Source: Pseudomonas faucium (lineage in GTDB: Bacteria; Pseudomonadota; Gammaproteobacteria; Pseudomonadales; Pseudomonadaceae). From it: a stretch of 64,000 nucleotides of DNA. Location: assembly GCF_021602585.1 (NCBI RefSeq), contig NZ_BQIP01000018.1:1-64000 (forward strand), read 5' to 3'. The notes beneath the pieces are model-generated. The model was not told where the DNA came from and did not search any database. It saw nothing but the letters and a program-made list of their open reading frames with translations. The translations under genes were made by a program, and so were the position numbers. Of the stretch, positions 1 to 6,945 are shown piece after piece; positions within the stretch are counted from its first letter, which is position 1, and each line of letters opens with the position of its first letter.

Positions 1-62
1 TCGTCGGCAGGGTCAGATGTGTCTAAGGGAAAGGTCCTTTTGGGATTGTATTCACTATTGCT

Positions 63-168
63 GGGGCTGCTGCGCAGCCCTTTCGCGACACAAGGCCGCT
101 CCTACAGACAACCGCGTTGCCCCTGTAGGAGCGGCCTTGTGTCGCGAAAGGGGCGCAAAGCGCCCCCA
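63..168. repeat. REP pair, ttcgcgacacaagg family
   Basis: Two 25-base units face each other at 82-106 and 124-148 as exact reverse complements, with G/C-rich flanking complements outside them. Together they form a long hairpin just 3' of the ABC ATPase gene that ends at 180. The same unit recurs at 12597 and 32689. It probably acts as a transcript-end hairpin as well as a REP doublet. The first 62 bases of the window show no gene. Confidence 0.9.
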
Positions 169-179
169 GCAACTTCAAG

Positions 180-1892
180 CTAGATGGCAATCTTCCAGAG
201 CCGTGATTCGTCAAACAGGTCAAACGCCTCGTGCGCCAAATCCAGCGGCGGCACCACCAGTTCGGCGCCGCTGCCAGGCAAGCGCGGCACCGCACCGAGC
301 AACCGCTGGGTGTACTCATGCGTCGGCCGCTCGAACAACTGCTCCACCGGCGCCTGCTCCACCACCTGGCCATGGCGCATCACCAGCACATCGTCACTGA
401 CATGGCGAATCACCCCCAGGTCATGGGAAATGAACAAGTAGGCCAGGCCCAACTCCTCCTGCAGGTCAGCCAGCAGGTCGAGCACCTGCGCCTGCACCGA
501 CACATCCAGCGCCGACACCGGTTCATCGCAGATGATCAGCTTCGGCTCGCTGGCAATCGCCCGGGCGATCGCCACCCGCTGGCGCTGCCCGCCGGAAAGC
601 TGCAACGGCCGGCGCTGGCCCAGCTCGGCCGGCAGGCGCACCTGGCCGAGCAGCACGGCAATGCGCGCAGGCCTTGCCGCCGCCTCGATGCCGGCCACCT
701 GCAAAGCGTCGTCGAGGATCTGCGCCACGCTCCAGCGCGGGTCGAACGAGCCCAGCGGGTCCTGGTAGATCACGCTGATCTCGCGGCGCAGCGGCCTGCG
801 CGCGGCCTCGCTGACGACGTTGGCCGGGCGGTTCCAGGGTTGGCCGCGGTACAGCACTTCGCCCTGGTCGGGCTGCAGCAGGCCCAGGGCGATGCGCGCC
901 ACGGTGGTCTTGCCCGAGCCAGACTCGCCGACGATGCCCAGGGTGCGCCCGGCACGCAGGGTGAAGTCGACGCCCTGCACCACCTGGCGCAACAGCCCGT
1001 CCGGGCCGAGGTAGCGCTTGCCCAGGCCACGGCCTTCGAGCAGCACGTCGCTCTTGAACGCTGGCCTCGGCTCACGCCTTGCCCCCGCACGTTCCGGCGA
1101 CAGCCGGCTGCCACGCGGGTGCTCGGCCGGCACCGCCGCCAGCAGCGCCTGGGTGTAGGGGTGGCGGGGCTGGCGCAGCACCTGCTGCATCGGCCCCTGC
1201 TCCACCACTTCGCCATGGCGCAGCACCACCACCTCGTCGGCCAGCTGCGCGACCACCGCCAGGTCATGGCTGATGATCAGCAACGAGGCGCCACGGGCCT
1301 TGATCTGCTGGAACACTTCGAGGATCTGCGCCTGCACCGTGGCATCCAGCGCCGTGGTGGGTTCATCGGCGATCACCAGCGCAGGGTCCAGCGCCAGGGC
1401 ACTGGCAATCAACGCCCGCTGCCGCAGGCCACCGGACAGTTGCCCCGGGCGCTGGCGCGCACGCAGCTCGACATCCGGCACGCCGACCCGCGCCAGCAAT
1501 TCGTGCACCCGCGCAGCGCGGGTATGGCGGTCGCCATATCGATGGGCCTGCAGCACTTCGAGAATTTCCTTGCCCACCGGCCGCAGCGGGTCCAGCGACA
1601 CCAGCGCATCCTGCAGCACGAAGCCGATGTCCTTGCCGCGTACCGCACGCCATTGGCGTTCGCTCAGGCCAAGCAGGTCGTGGCCGTCGAAGCAGAGCCT
1701 GCGTGCACTGACCTGCGCCCGCGCACCGGCCAGGCCGACCAGGCTGCGGGCGCTGACGCTCTTGCCAGAACCCGACTCGCCAACCAATGCCACGCAGCGC
1801 CCCGGTGCCAGCACCAAGGACAAGTCACGCACCACGCTGCGGCCCTCGAAGGCCACGTTCAGCCCCTCGACGATCAAGGTCTTGTCACTCAT
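180..1892 (-). CDS. Peptide/nickel-type ABC importer, double ATP-binding protein
   Basis: A 570-residue ATPase with two complete nucleotide-binding domains in one chain, as in fused OppDF/DppDF or GsiA proteins. Domain 1 has Walker A GESGSGKS at residues 38-45, signature LSGG near 152 and Walker B LVIADE near 172. Domain 2 has GESGSGKT at 322-329, LSGGQ near 432 and LIICDE near 452. Each domain is followed by the SHDL switch region and an oligopeptide-type C-terminal segment (RHPYTQALL, THEYTQRLL). It would energise the two permeases encoded just upstream. The start at 1892 overlaps the upstream permease stop as ATGA. The open frame extends further upstream, but only through the permease gene in another frame. 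The substrate is unknown. It is the last gene of the operon and is followed by a REP hairpin. Confidence 0.95.
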   Translation of the reverse strand: MSDKTLIVEGLNVAFEGRSVVRDLSLVLAPGRCVALVGESGSGKSVSARSLVGLAGARAQVSARRLCFDGHDLLGLSERQWRAVRGKDIGFVLQDALVSLDPLRPVGKEILEVLQAHRYGDRHTRAARVHELLARVGVPDVELRARQRPGQLSGGLRQRALIASALALDPALVIADEPTTALDATVQAQILEVFQQIKARGASLLIISHDLAVVAQLADEVVVLRHGEVVEQGPMQQVLRQPRHPYTQALLAAVPAEHPRGSRLSPERAGARREPRPAFKSDVLLEGRGLGKRYLGPDGLLRQVVQGVDFTLRAGRTLGIVGESGSGKTTVARIALGLLQPDQGEVLYRGQPWNRPANVVSEAARRPLRREISVIYQDPLGSFDPRWSVAQILDDALQVAGIEAAARPARIAVLLGQVRLPAELGQRRPLQLSGGQRQRVAIARAIASEPKLIICDEPVSALDVSVQAQVLDLLADLQEELGLAYLFISHDLGVIRHVSDDVLVMRHGQVVEQAPVEQLFERPTHEYTQRLLGAVPRLPGSGAELVVPPLDLAHEAFDLFDESRLWKIAI

Positions 1893-2752
1893 GGCAGGCG
1901 GCCCTCCAGGCGGTGTTGGATGTAGCGGCCAGCCACGGTGGTGGCCAGGGTGGTGAGGACGATGAACAGGCCGGGGAAGAAGGTCAGCCACCAGGCATTG
2001 GCGATGAAGTCGCGGCCCATCGACAGCATGGTCCCCCACTCCGGCGCCGGCGGCCGCGCGCCAAGGCCCAGGAAGCTCAGCGCCGAGGCCCAGACGATGG
2101 CCTGGCCCACGCCCATGGTCAGCGTCACCAGCAGCGGCCGCATGGCGTTGGGCAGCAGCTGGCGCAGGACGATGCGCGAGGTTGGGTGGCCCAGCGCCCG
2201 CGCCGCTTCGATGTAGCCGGCGTTGCGCACCGCCAGCACCTGGCCACGCACCATGCGCGCATACCCCGGCGCACCGCCCAGCCCGGTGGCGACGATCAGC
2301 GGGCCGACGCCGCTGCCGAACACCGCCACGAACAACAGCGCCAGCACCAGGCTGGGGAAGGCGAACAGCACTTCCAGCAACCAGCCCACGGCGCGGTCCA
2401 GGCGGGCGCCGCCCAGGCCGCCGAGCAGCCCGAGGGTGATGGCGATGGCCATGGAAATGGCGGTGGCCGCCACGCCGATCAGCAGGCTTTGCCGGGCGCC
2501 ATGGATGATCCGCGCAAAGATGTCGCGGCCCGATTGGTCGGTGCCCAGCCAATGCGCCCAGCTTGGCGGCTGGAAGGCTTCGCGCGGGACGATGGCCAGC
2601 GGGTCGATGGCGGTGAACAGCCCCGGCGCCAGCGCCGCCAGCAGCAGCGCGAAGAGGAACAGGATGGCCAGGCTGGCGCTCAACGACGGCAGCTTCAGGT
2701 GCCGTTGCCGGCGTTGCGGCGCCAACGCGCGTTCAAGGATCAGGTCAGTCAT
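1889..2752 (-). CDS. ABC importer permease, DppC/OppC type
   Basis: A 287-residue inner-membrane permease of the binding-protein-dependent type. A first transmembrane segment lies at about residues 27-45. The periplasmic loop contains the DppC-type GTDQSGRDIFARIIHGAR motif, followed by five further hydrophobic segments. The ATPase-docking EAA-like loop reads EAARALGHP with RQLLPNAMRPLLV following. It partners the DppB-type permease whose stop codon overlaps its start (ATGA at 2749-2752), and its own stop overlaps the ATPase start. Translational coupling of all four genes suggests tight stoichiometry. The family is clear, but the transported compound (peptide, opine, metal chelate or other) cannot be read from the sequence. 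Confidence 0.95.
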   Translation of the reverse strand: MTDLILERALAPQRRQRHLKLPSLSASLAILFLFALLLAALAPGLFTAIDPLAIVPREAFQPPSWAHWLGTDQSGRDIFARIIHGARQSLLIGVAATAISMAIAITLGLLGGLGGARLDRAVGWLLEVLFAFPSLVLALLFVAVFGSGVGPLIVATGLGGAPGYARMVRGQVLAVRNAGYIEAARALGHPTSRIVLRQLLPNAMRPLLVTLTMGVGQAIVWASALSFLGLGARPPAPEWGTMLSMGRDFIANAWWLTFFPGLFIVLTTLATTVAGRYIQHRLEGRLP

Positions 2753-3735
2753 GCGGCGGCCTCCTGTTGCCGAGGGTCGATCCACTGGTACAGCAGGTCG
2801 ACCAGAATGTTCGCCAGCACGTAGCCGGCGGCGACCACCAGGCTGATGCCGATCACCAGCGGCAGGTCCTGGGCTTGCACCGCCTGGTACAGCTGCCGGC
2901 CCACGCCCTTGCGCGAGAAGATCACCTCGCACACCACCGCGCCGCTGATCAGCGCGCCGATCGCCCAGCCGGAAAGCGACACGCCGGGCAGCAAGGCATG
3001 GCGCAGGGCATGGCGAAAGCGCACGGCCAGGTCGCTCAGGCCACGGGTGCGGGCGGTGAGCACGAAGGGTTGCTCCAGGGTCAGTTCCAGCGATTCGCGG
3101 GTGACCTGGGCGATGAACCCGGCCAGCGGAATCGCCAGCGAAAAGGCTGGCAACACCAGGCTGGCGAAGCTGTCGCTGCCCGCCGGCGGGAACCAGCGCA
3201 GGCCGAAGGCGAACACCACCAGCAGCACCACGCCGAGCCAGAAATGCGGCAAGGCCGCGCTGAGGGTTTCGGCCAGCGACGCCAGGCCACCGACCCACTT
3301 GCCGCGCCCGGCGGTGACCACGGTCAGCAGCAGCACCAGCAACCAGGCCAGCACCAGCGCCGCGATTGTCAGCTGCAGGGTTGCCCCACCCTGCTCGGCG
3401 AGCACGCGGGTGACAGGCAAGTGCTGCGAGTAGGACACGCCGAGGTCGCCCTGCAACAGGCGCCAGAGATAGAGCAGGTATTGCACGGCCAGTGGCTTGT
3501 CCAGGCCGTATTCCTGGCGTGCGGCCTCGATCGCCTCGGGCGTGGGGTTGCCGCTGGGGCCGCCGAGAATCGCCAGCACCGGGTCGCCCGGCATCAGGCG
3601 CAGGGCGAAGAAGGTCAGGGTCGCCACCGCCCACAGCACGAGCACACCACCGCCCAGGCGGATGGCAGCACGCCGGCCCAGGGCAGCCAGGCGTTCGCGC
3701 CGTGGGTCGGTGACTGCAAGTGTCGTCGTACTCAT
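2749..3735 (-). CDS. ABC importer permease, DppB/OppB type
   Basis: A 328-residue inner-membrane permease with an N-terminal transmembrane segment, a long periplasmic loop carrying the family motif MPGDP (residues 50-54) and five C-terminal membrane segments. The coupling loop reads TARTRGLSD. It forms the channel heterodimer with the DppC-type subunit. I placed the start at 3735 because that ATG overlaps the stop of the binding-protein gene as ATGA, matching the other junctions of this operon. A possible start at 3747 would add four residues (MGEQ) and a longer overlap. Homologous in role to the permease at 15313-16245 but encoded in a different, undisturbed operon. Confidence 0.94.
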   Translation of the reverse strand: MSTTTLAVTDPRRERLAALGRRAAIRLGGGVLVLWAVATLTFFALRLMPGDPVLAILGGPSGNPTPEAIEAARQEYGLDKPLAVQYLLYLWRLLQGDLGVSYSQHLPVTRVLAEQGGATLQLTIAALVLAWLLVLLLTVVTAGRGKWVGGLASLAETLSAALPHFWLGVVLLVVFAFGLRWFPPAGSDSFASLVLPAFSLAIPLAGFIAQVTRESLELTLEQPFVLTARTRGLSDLAVRFRHALRHALLPGVSLSGWAIGALISGAVVCEVIFSRKGVGRQLYQAVQAQDLPLVIGISLVVAAGYVLANILVDLLYQWIDPRQQEAAA

Positions 3736-5366
3736 TTGTTCACCCATGCGTCATAGAGGTAGGTCACCGCCAGCGAAGGCTCCAGGCGCACGCCGTGGGC
3801 GGTCTTGTAGATGCCCAGGCGCGTGCTTTGCGGGTAGGTGGTGAGTTGCAGGTACTGCGCGGCGGCCTGTTGCTGGGCCTGCAAGTAGCGCTGGCGGCGC
3901 AGGTCCGGGTCCTGGGTGGCCAGGGCGCTGTCGAGCAGCGCATCGAACGCGGGGTCGGCGTAGCCGGAGGAATTCTGGTGATAGCCGCCGACCCCGGCCG
4001 GCTGCACGAAGGCGCTGGTGAAGATGATGCGCAGCACGTCGGGGGTGTTGGTGTTCCAGTAGCCGATGCGGATGTCGTAGTCCCAGGCGGCCTGGCGTGC
4101 GGTGACCTGGGCATCGCTCATCTGGTCGAGCACCAGTTCCAGGCCGGCCTGGCGCGTGGTGGCCTGCACCTGCTCCCAGAGGGTCAGCTCCGACGGCGCG
4201 GTGCGCGCGCCGATCAGCACCACGGCGCGCAGGCGCTGGCCATTTTTGCTTCGATAACCTTGGCTGTCGCGCCCGGTCCAGCCGGCGTCGTCGAGCAGCT
4301 TGGCGGCGCGGGCCGGGTCGTAGTCCTGGCTGTGCTCGAAGCCGCCGCTGTAGAACGGCGTGGCCACGCTGAGCGGCCCGCCGGCGCGGGGGAACTCGCC
4401 GAAGTACACGCTCTTGAGCGCGCCCTCGACGTCGGCGCTGCGCACGAAGGCCTCGCGTACGCGGATATCGTCGAACGGCGCGCGGCGCAGGTTGAAGGTG
4501 CCGTTGGTGGGGTTGCCCGGGCGCTGGGCGATGATCAGGTCGACATCCGGGTTGCGCCGCGCCGCCTCGTGCGACTCGGGCGGCAGCGTCTCGATCACGT
4601 CCACCTCTCCCGCCTGCAGCGAGGCGAAGCGCACCGACGGCTCCTGAATGAACTTCCAGACGATGCGCTCCAGGTAAGCCGGGCCTTGGTGCTGCGCAGT
4701 CGGCGGCGCCCAGTTGTAGTCCGGGTTGCGCACCAGCTCCACCTGGTTCTGCCGGTCCCAGCGCAGCACCTTGAACGGCCCGCTGCCCACCGGGCTTTCA
4801 CAGTTCTCGTCGCGGCTGCGGGTGAGCGCGGTGGGCGACTGGATGCCGAGAAAACCCTGGGCCAGCACTTCGAGGAAGGCGGCGTAAGGCGTGGCCAGGG
4901 TGACCCGGGCGGTGTAGTTGTCCAGCACCTCGGTGCCGCGGTATTGGCGGATGTAGCCACCGGCGGTGCTGGACTGGGTCTTGGGGTTGGCCATGTGGTC
5001 GAGGTTGGCCTTCACCGCCTCGGCGTTGAACGGCGTGCCATCGGTGAAGTGCACGTCGCGGCGCAGGTGGAAGGTGTAGTGCAGGCCATCGGGCGAGACC
5101 TCCCAGCTTGTCGCCAGCCACGGGCCGATCTGGCCGTGGCTGTCCATCGACACCAGCGAGTCGAGGTATTGCTGGGCGACGAACACCTGAGGCATGTCGC
5201 CGGCCACGTGCGGGTCCAGGCAGGTGGGCTCGCGGTCGGTGGCGTAGACCAGCGTGCCGCCGCTGATGGGTTGGGTGCTTTGCGCGGTGTGTTGCTCGGG
5301 TTTTTCGCAGCCGAGCAAGGCCAGTGCGGTGCAGAGCGGGATCAGGGGGAGAATGGGTTTGTTCAA
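3732..5366 (-). CDS. ABC importer substrate-binding lipoprotein, family 5 SBP
   Basis: A 544-residue extracytoplasmic solute-binding protein of SBP family 5. The N-terminus is a lipoprotein signal: a short hydrophobic stretch ending in the lipobox LALLGC with Cys about residue 20. Family landmarks follow: the mature start SGGTLVYATDREPTCLDPH, then LATSWEVSPDGLHYTFHLR, and later FNLRRAPFDDIRVREA. The start is a TTG at 5366 with AGGAG seven bases upstream. Reading further upstream in frame gives only REP-derived sequence. First gene of the operon 5366-180. It is a paralogue of the SBP at 16242-17966 (shared TYTFHLR, NAEAV, NLRRAPFDD-type blocks), suggesting two related importers for different ligands. 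Confidence 0.93.
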   Translation of the reverse strand: MNKPILPLIPLCTALALLGCEKPEQHTAQSTQPISGGTLVYATDREPTCLDPHVAGDMPQVFVAQQYLDSLVSMDSHGQIGPWLATSWEVSPDGLHYTFHLRRDVHFTDGTPFNAEAVKANLDHMANPKTQSSTAGGYIRQYRGTEVLDNYTARVTLATPYAAFLEVLAQGFLGIQSPTALTRSRDENCESPVGSGPFKVLRWDRQNQVELVRNPDYNWAPPTAQHQGPAYLERIVWKFIQEPSVRFASLQAGEVDVIETLPPESHEAARRNPDVDLIIAQRPGNPTNGTFNLRRAPFDDIRVREAFVRSADVEGALKSVYFGEFPRAGGPLSVATPFYSGGFEHSQDYDPARAAKLLDDAGWTGRDSQGYRSKNGQRLRAVVLIGARTAPSELTLWEQVQATTRQAGLELVLDQMSDAQVTARQAAWDYDIRIGYWNTNTPDVLRIIFTSAFVQPAGVGGYHQNSSGYADPAFDALLDSALATQDPDLRRQRYLQAQQQAAAQYLQLTTYPQSTRLGIYKTAHGVRLEPSLAVTYLYDAWVNK

Positions 5367-5557
5367 GGGCGCTCCTGCGGGGACTGGGCTTTGCAAGGCC
5401 TGTTGCAGGAGTTGTGCCGGGTTCAATGGCTTGATTTTGTTGGGGTTTGGCGGGTGAGTGGTGCTGGTGCCAGGGCAAAGTGTGTGGTGGGTGTTGGTGG
5501 GGCGACACCGAGCGGTTGAGCAAGGAGGTGCAGGCCGAGCGATTTGTGGCGCCCATG

Positions 5558-5808
5558 AGACCGAGCGCCGCCCGCGCGGCGCATCGCGGATAAATCCGCT
5601 CCCACATTTGTTGCAACGTGCCACGGTCTGTCAGGCCACGGTTGTCCGCCTTTGGCGCCCGCCGAAAAATTCAGGCGAGCCCAGCGCCCCCAAAAAAATC
5701 GCGTCATATTCACAAGGCTGGCAACCATGGCCTATCAGGCATAGGCACGTTGCAACAAATGTAGGAGCGGATTTATCCGCGATGCGCCGCGCGGGCGGCG
5801 CTCGGTCT
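5558..5808. repeat. Long composite inverted repeat, copy 1
   Basis: Arms of 65 bases at 5558-5622 and 5744-5808 are reverse complements with a single mismatch. Each arm contains the REP-like core gcatcgcggataaatccgct plus a tail gttgcaacgtgcc. The inner 121 bases continue the pairing imperfectly (gtctgtcaggcc against ggcctatcaggc). A second copy lies at 43399-43620 in the opposite orientation and shares the unpaired centre as well as the arms. The whole gap 5367-5870 holds this element and no gene. It is larger than an ordinary REP doublet. Confidence 0.9.
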
Positions 5809-5870
5809 TATGTCCGCTGTAACTCTCCCGACGAACACTTCTGGCGACAACACCTAATCAAGACAGCCCC

Positions 5871-6134
5871 TCAGTGCATCATGCCCAGCTCGGCATCATC
5901 CATCAGTGCCTTGGCCATGGCGCTCAGGTAGTGCGCGGCCCAGATCATCATGGGTTTCTCGTCCATCAGGCCGATGATGGTCAGCTCCCGTACATAGCCC
6001 ATCAATTCCGAGGCCTGTTCGCGGGCATTCTGGCAAGGGATGCCGGGCTCGATGCGGAACAGGGGGTGGGTCTGGTGTTCGCCTTGGCAGAAGGTGGTTT
6101 TGCCGACGGTGAAATGGGTGTCGCGTGTGGTCAT
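5871..6134 (-). CDS. Small DUF3077-like protein
   Basis: An 87-residue soluble protein with no signal peptide or membrane segment. The layout fits the Pseudomonas DUF3077 family as I remember it: a beta-rich head (HFTVGKTTFCQGEHQTHPLFRIEPGI) followed by two amphipathic helices (AREQASELMGYVRELTIIGLMDE and WAAHYLSAMAKALMDDAEL). The start at 6134 has GGAGAT seven bases upstream. It is encoded downstream of, and in the same direction as, another small protein at 6280-6519, with a REP hairpin between them. Function is unknown for the family. The helical C-terminal half suggests dimerisation or partner binding, which is inference. The assignment is from general resemblance and not a search. Confidence 0.7.
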   Translation of the reverse strand: MTTRDTHFTVGKTTFCQGEHQTHPLFRIEPGIPCQNAREQASELMGYVRELTIIGLMDEKPMMIWAAHYLSAMAKALMDDAELGMMH

Positions 6135-6159
6135 TGGTTATCTCCCTGAAATTTTTGCT

Positions 6160-6262
6160 GGCTGTGCTGGCCTCTTCGCGGGGCAAGCCCGCTCCCACAG
6201 GTATTGCTCAGGCCCGAGTTCATGTGGGAGCGGGCTTGCCCCGCGAATAGGCCAGCACAGCC
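6160..6262. repeat. REP pair, ttcgcggggcaagcccgctccc family
   Basis: Arms of about 40 bases (6160-6199 and 6223-6262) are near-perfect reverse complements and include ggctgtgctggcc at the outside and the classic P. putida REP core inside. The hairpin sits between the two small genes 6280-6519 and 5871-6134, so a transcript of the first would have to pass it to reach the second. A related but more diverged pair is at 18132-18219. Confidence 0.9.
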
Positions 6263-6279
6263 AACACATCACTGATGGC

Positions 6280-6519
6280 CTAGTGCGAAGTCCTGGGCTC
6301 AGCCGGCATCTGCACCTGAATCAACATGGACTCCAGCATCACCCGCAACGCCTCTACTTCATGCATCGACGCCATCATCAGAATCGACGCGGGCGATTTG
6401 GGCTGTAGCAGAAGGGCCTGATGCATCACGGTCTGCGCGCACAGGGCGTAGTCCGTGGCCTGGATGAGGATGTCTTCGAGGGATTGGTTGAGTGGGGGAT
6501 CGGGGACGATTTTCAACAT
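6280..6519 (-). CDS. Small DUF6124-like protein
   Basis: A 79-residue protein with no signal peptide. The N-terminal KIVPDPP resembles the N-terminus of small Pseudomonas DUF6124/DUF3077 proteins, and most of the rest is predicted helical (DILIQATDYALCAQTVMHQA, then ASMHEVEALRVMLESMLIQ). I chose the ATG at 6519. In-frame codons further upstream run through the strongly base-paired leader and would give a Cys/Arg-rich extension with no family resemblance. No strong Shine-Dalgarno is visible (GGATACT lies close by), which is notable given the structured leader at 6544-6752. Function unknown. It may form a pair with the DUF3077-like protein downstream. Confidence 0.65.
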   Translation of the reverse strand: MLKIVPDPPLNQSLEDILIQATDYALCAQTVMHQALLLQPKSPASILMMASMHEVEALRVMLESMLIQVQMPAEPRTSH

Positions 6520-6543
6520 AAGTAGTATCCGTTTTTGGGGCGA

Positions 6544-6752
6544 CCACCCTCTGCTGTCAAACAGAAAGGTGGCAGCTGTGCATAGGTTGACAGACCGGCG
6601 GATACCAGAACCGGCGCACGCAAGCGTGCCCCATGCACAGCCGCCATAACGGCACAACCATGCAAAGTATCTCGTTACGGCCTGTCAAAGCCGTGTCGTC
6701 GATATGCAACGACAGGCCGAGACTAGAGAGCTGCCCAAGCGACCGCAACGAG
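6544..6752 (-). ncRNA. Candidate structured leader RNA upstream of the small-protein genes
   Basis: Read on the minus strand towards the gene at 6519, this stretch can form at least four consecutive stems. P1 pairs 6743-6752 with 6671-6680 (10 pairs, one G-U). P2 pairs 6711-6716 with 6681-6686, nested in P1. P3 pairs 6633-6645 with 6571-6583 (12 of 13, core gctgtgcat/atgcacagc) and encloses a GCACG-CAAG-CGTGC hairpin at 6616-6629 plus a CCGG/CCGG pair. P4 pairs 6544-6553 with 6562-6572. There is no open frame here with good codon use. The remaining part of the gap, 6753-6847, shows nothing I can name. A cis-acting leader or a separate small RNA are both possible. Confidence 0.5.
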
Positions 6753-6847
6753 AAAAAGGCGGTAGGAGTATCTTTGGGAAATGTCCTACAGGAAAGAGGT
6801 TAAAACTGATTTTCTTGGGTGTTCGACGGGAGATGGTTTTCGCCTGT

Positions 6848-6881
6848 GAGATCGAGCGCCGCGCGGGCGGCGCTCGATCTC
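6848..6881. repeat. Perfect 14-bp REP-type hairpin
   Basis: gagatcgagcgccg at 6848-6861 and its exact reverse complement at 6868-6881 enclose a six-base loop. Outer bases gcct/aggc (6842-6845 and 6884-6887) extend the stem. It shares the gatcgagcgccg end with the long elements at 5558 and 43399 and looks like a solo derivative. On the minus strand it lies 3' of the ABC exporter gene and could terminate that transcript. Confidence 0.8.
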
Positions 6882-6892
6882 ATAGGCGCAAA

Positions 6893-6945
6893 AACCCTTA
6901 AGGCAAACACTTCAAAACCCTTAAGGCAAGCCCTTCAAAACCCTC
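6893..6945. repeat. Short tandem repeat, 25-base unit
   Basis: The unit aaaacccttaaggcaaacacttc is followed directly by aaaacccttaaggcaagccctt with two or three differences, and a third partial unit aaaaccct overlaps the 3' end of the ABC exporter gene. It is a local duplication of the end of that gene and its immediate downstream sequence. Confidence 0.75.

Noticed and set aside
180-2552. Apparent 790-residue permease-ATPase fusion on the minus strand
   Set aside because: The first 220 residues are Pro/Arg/Gly-rich nonsense read through the DppC gene in another frame. The true ATPase starts at 1892 with an ATGA overlap.
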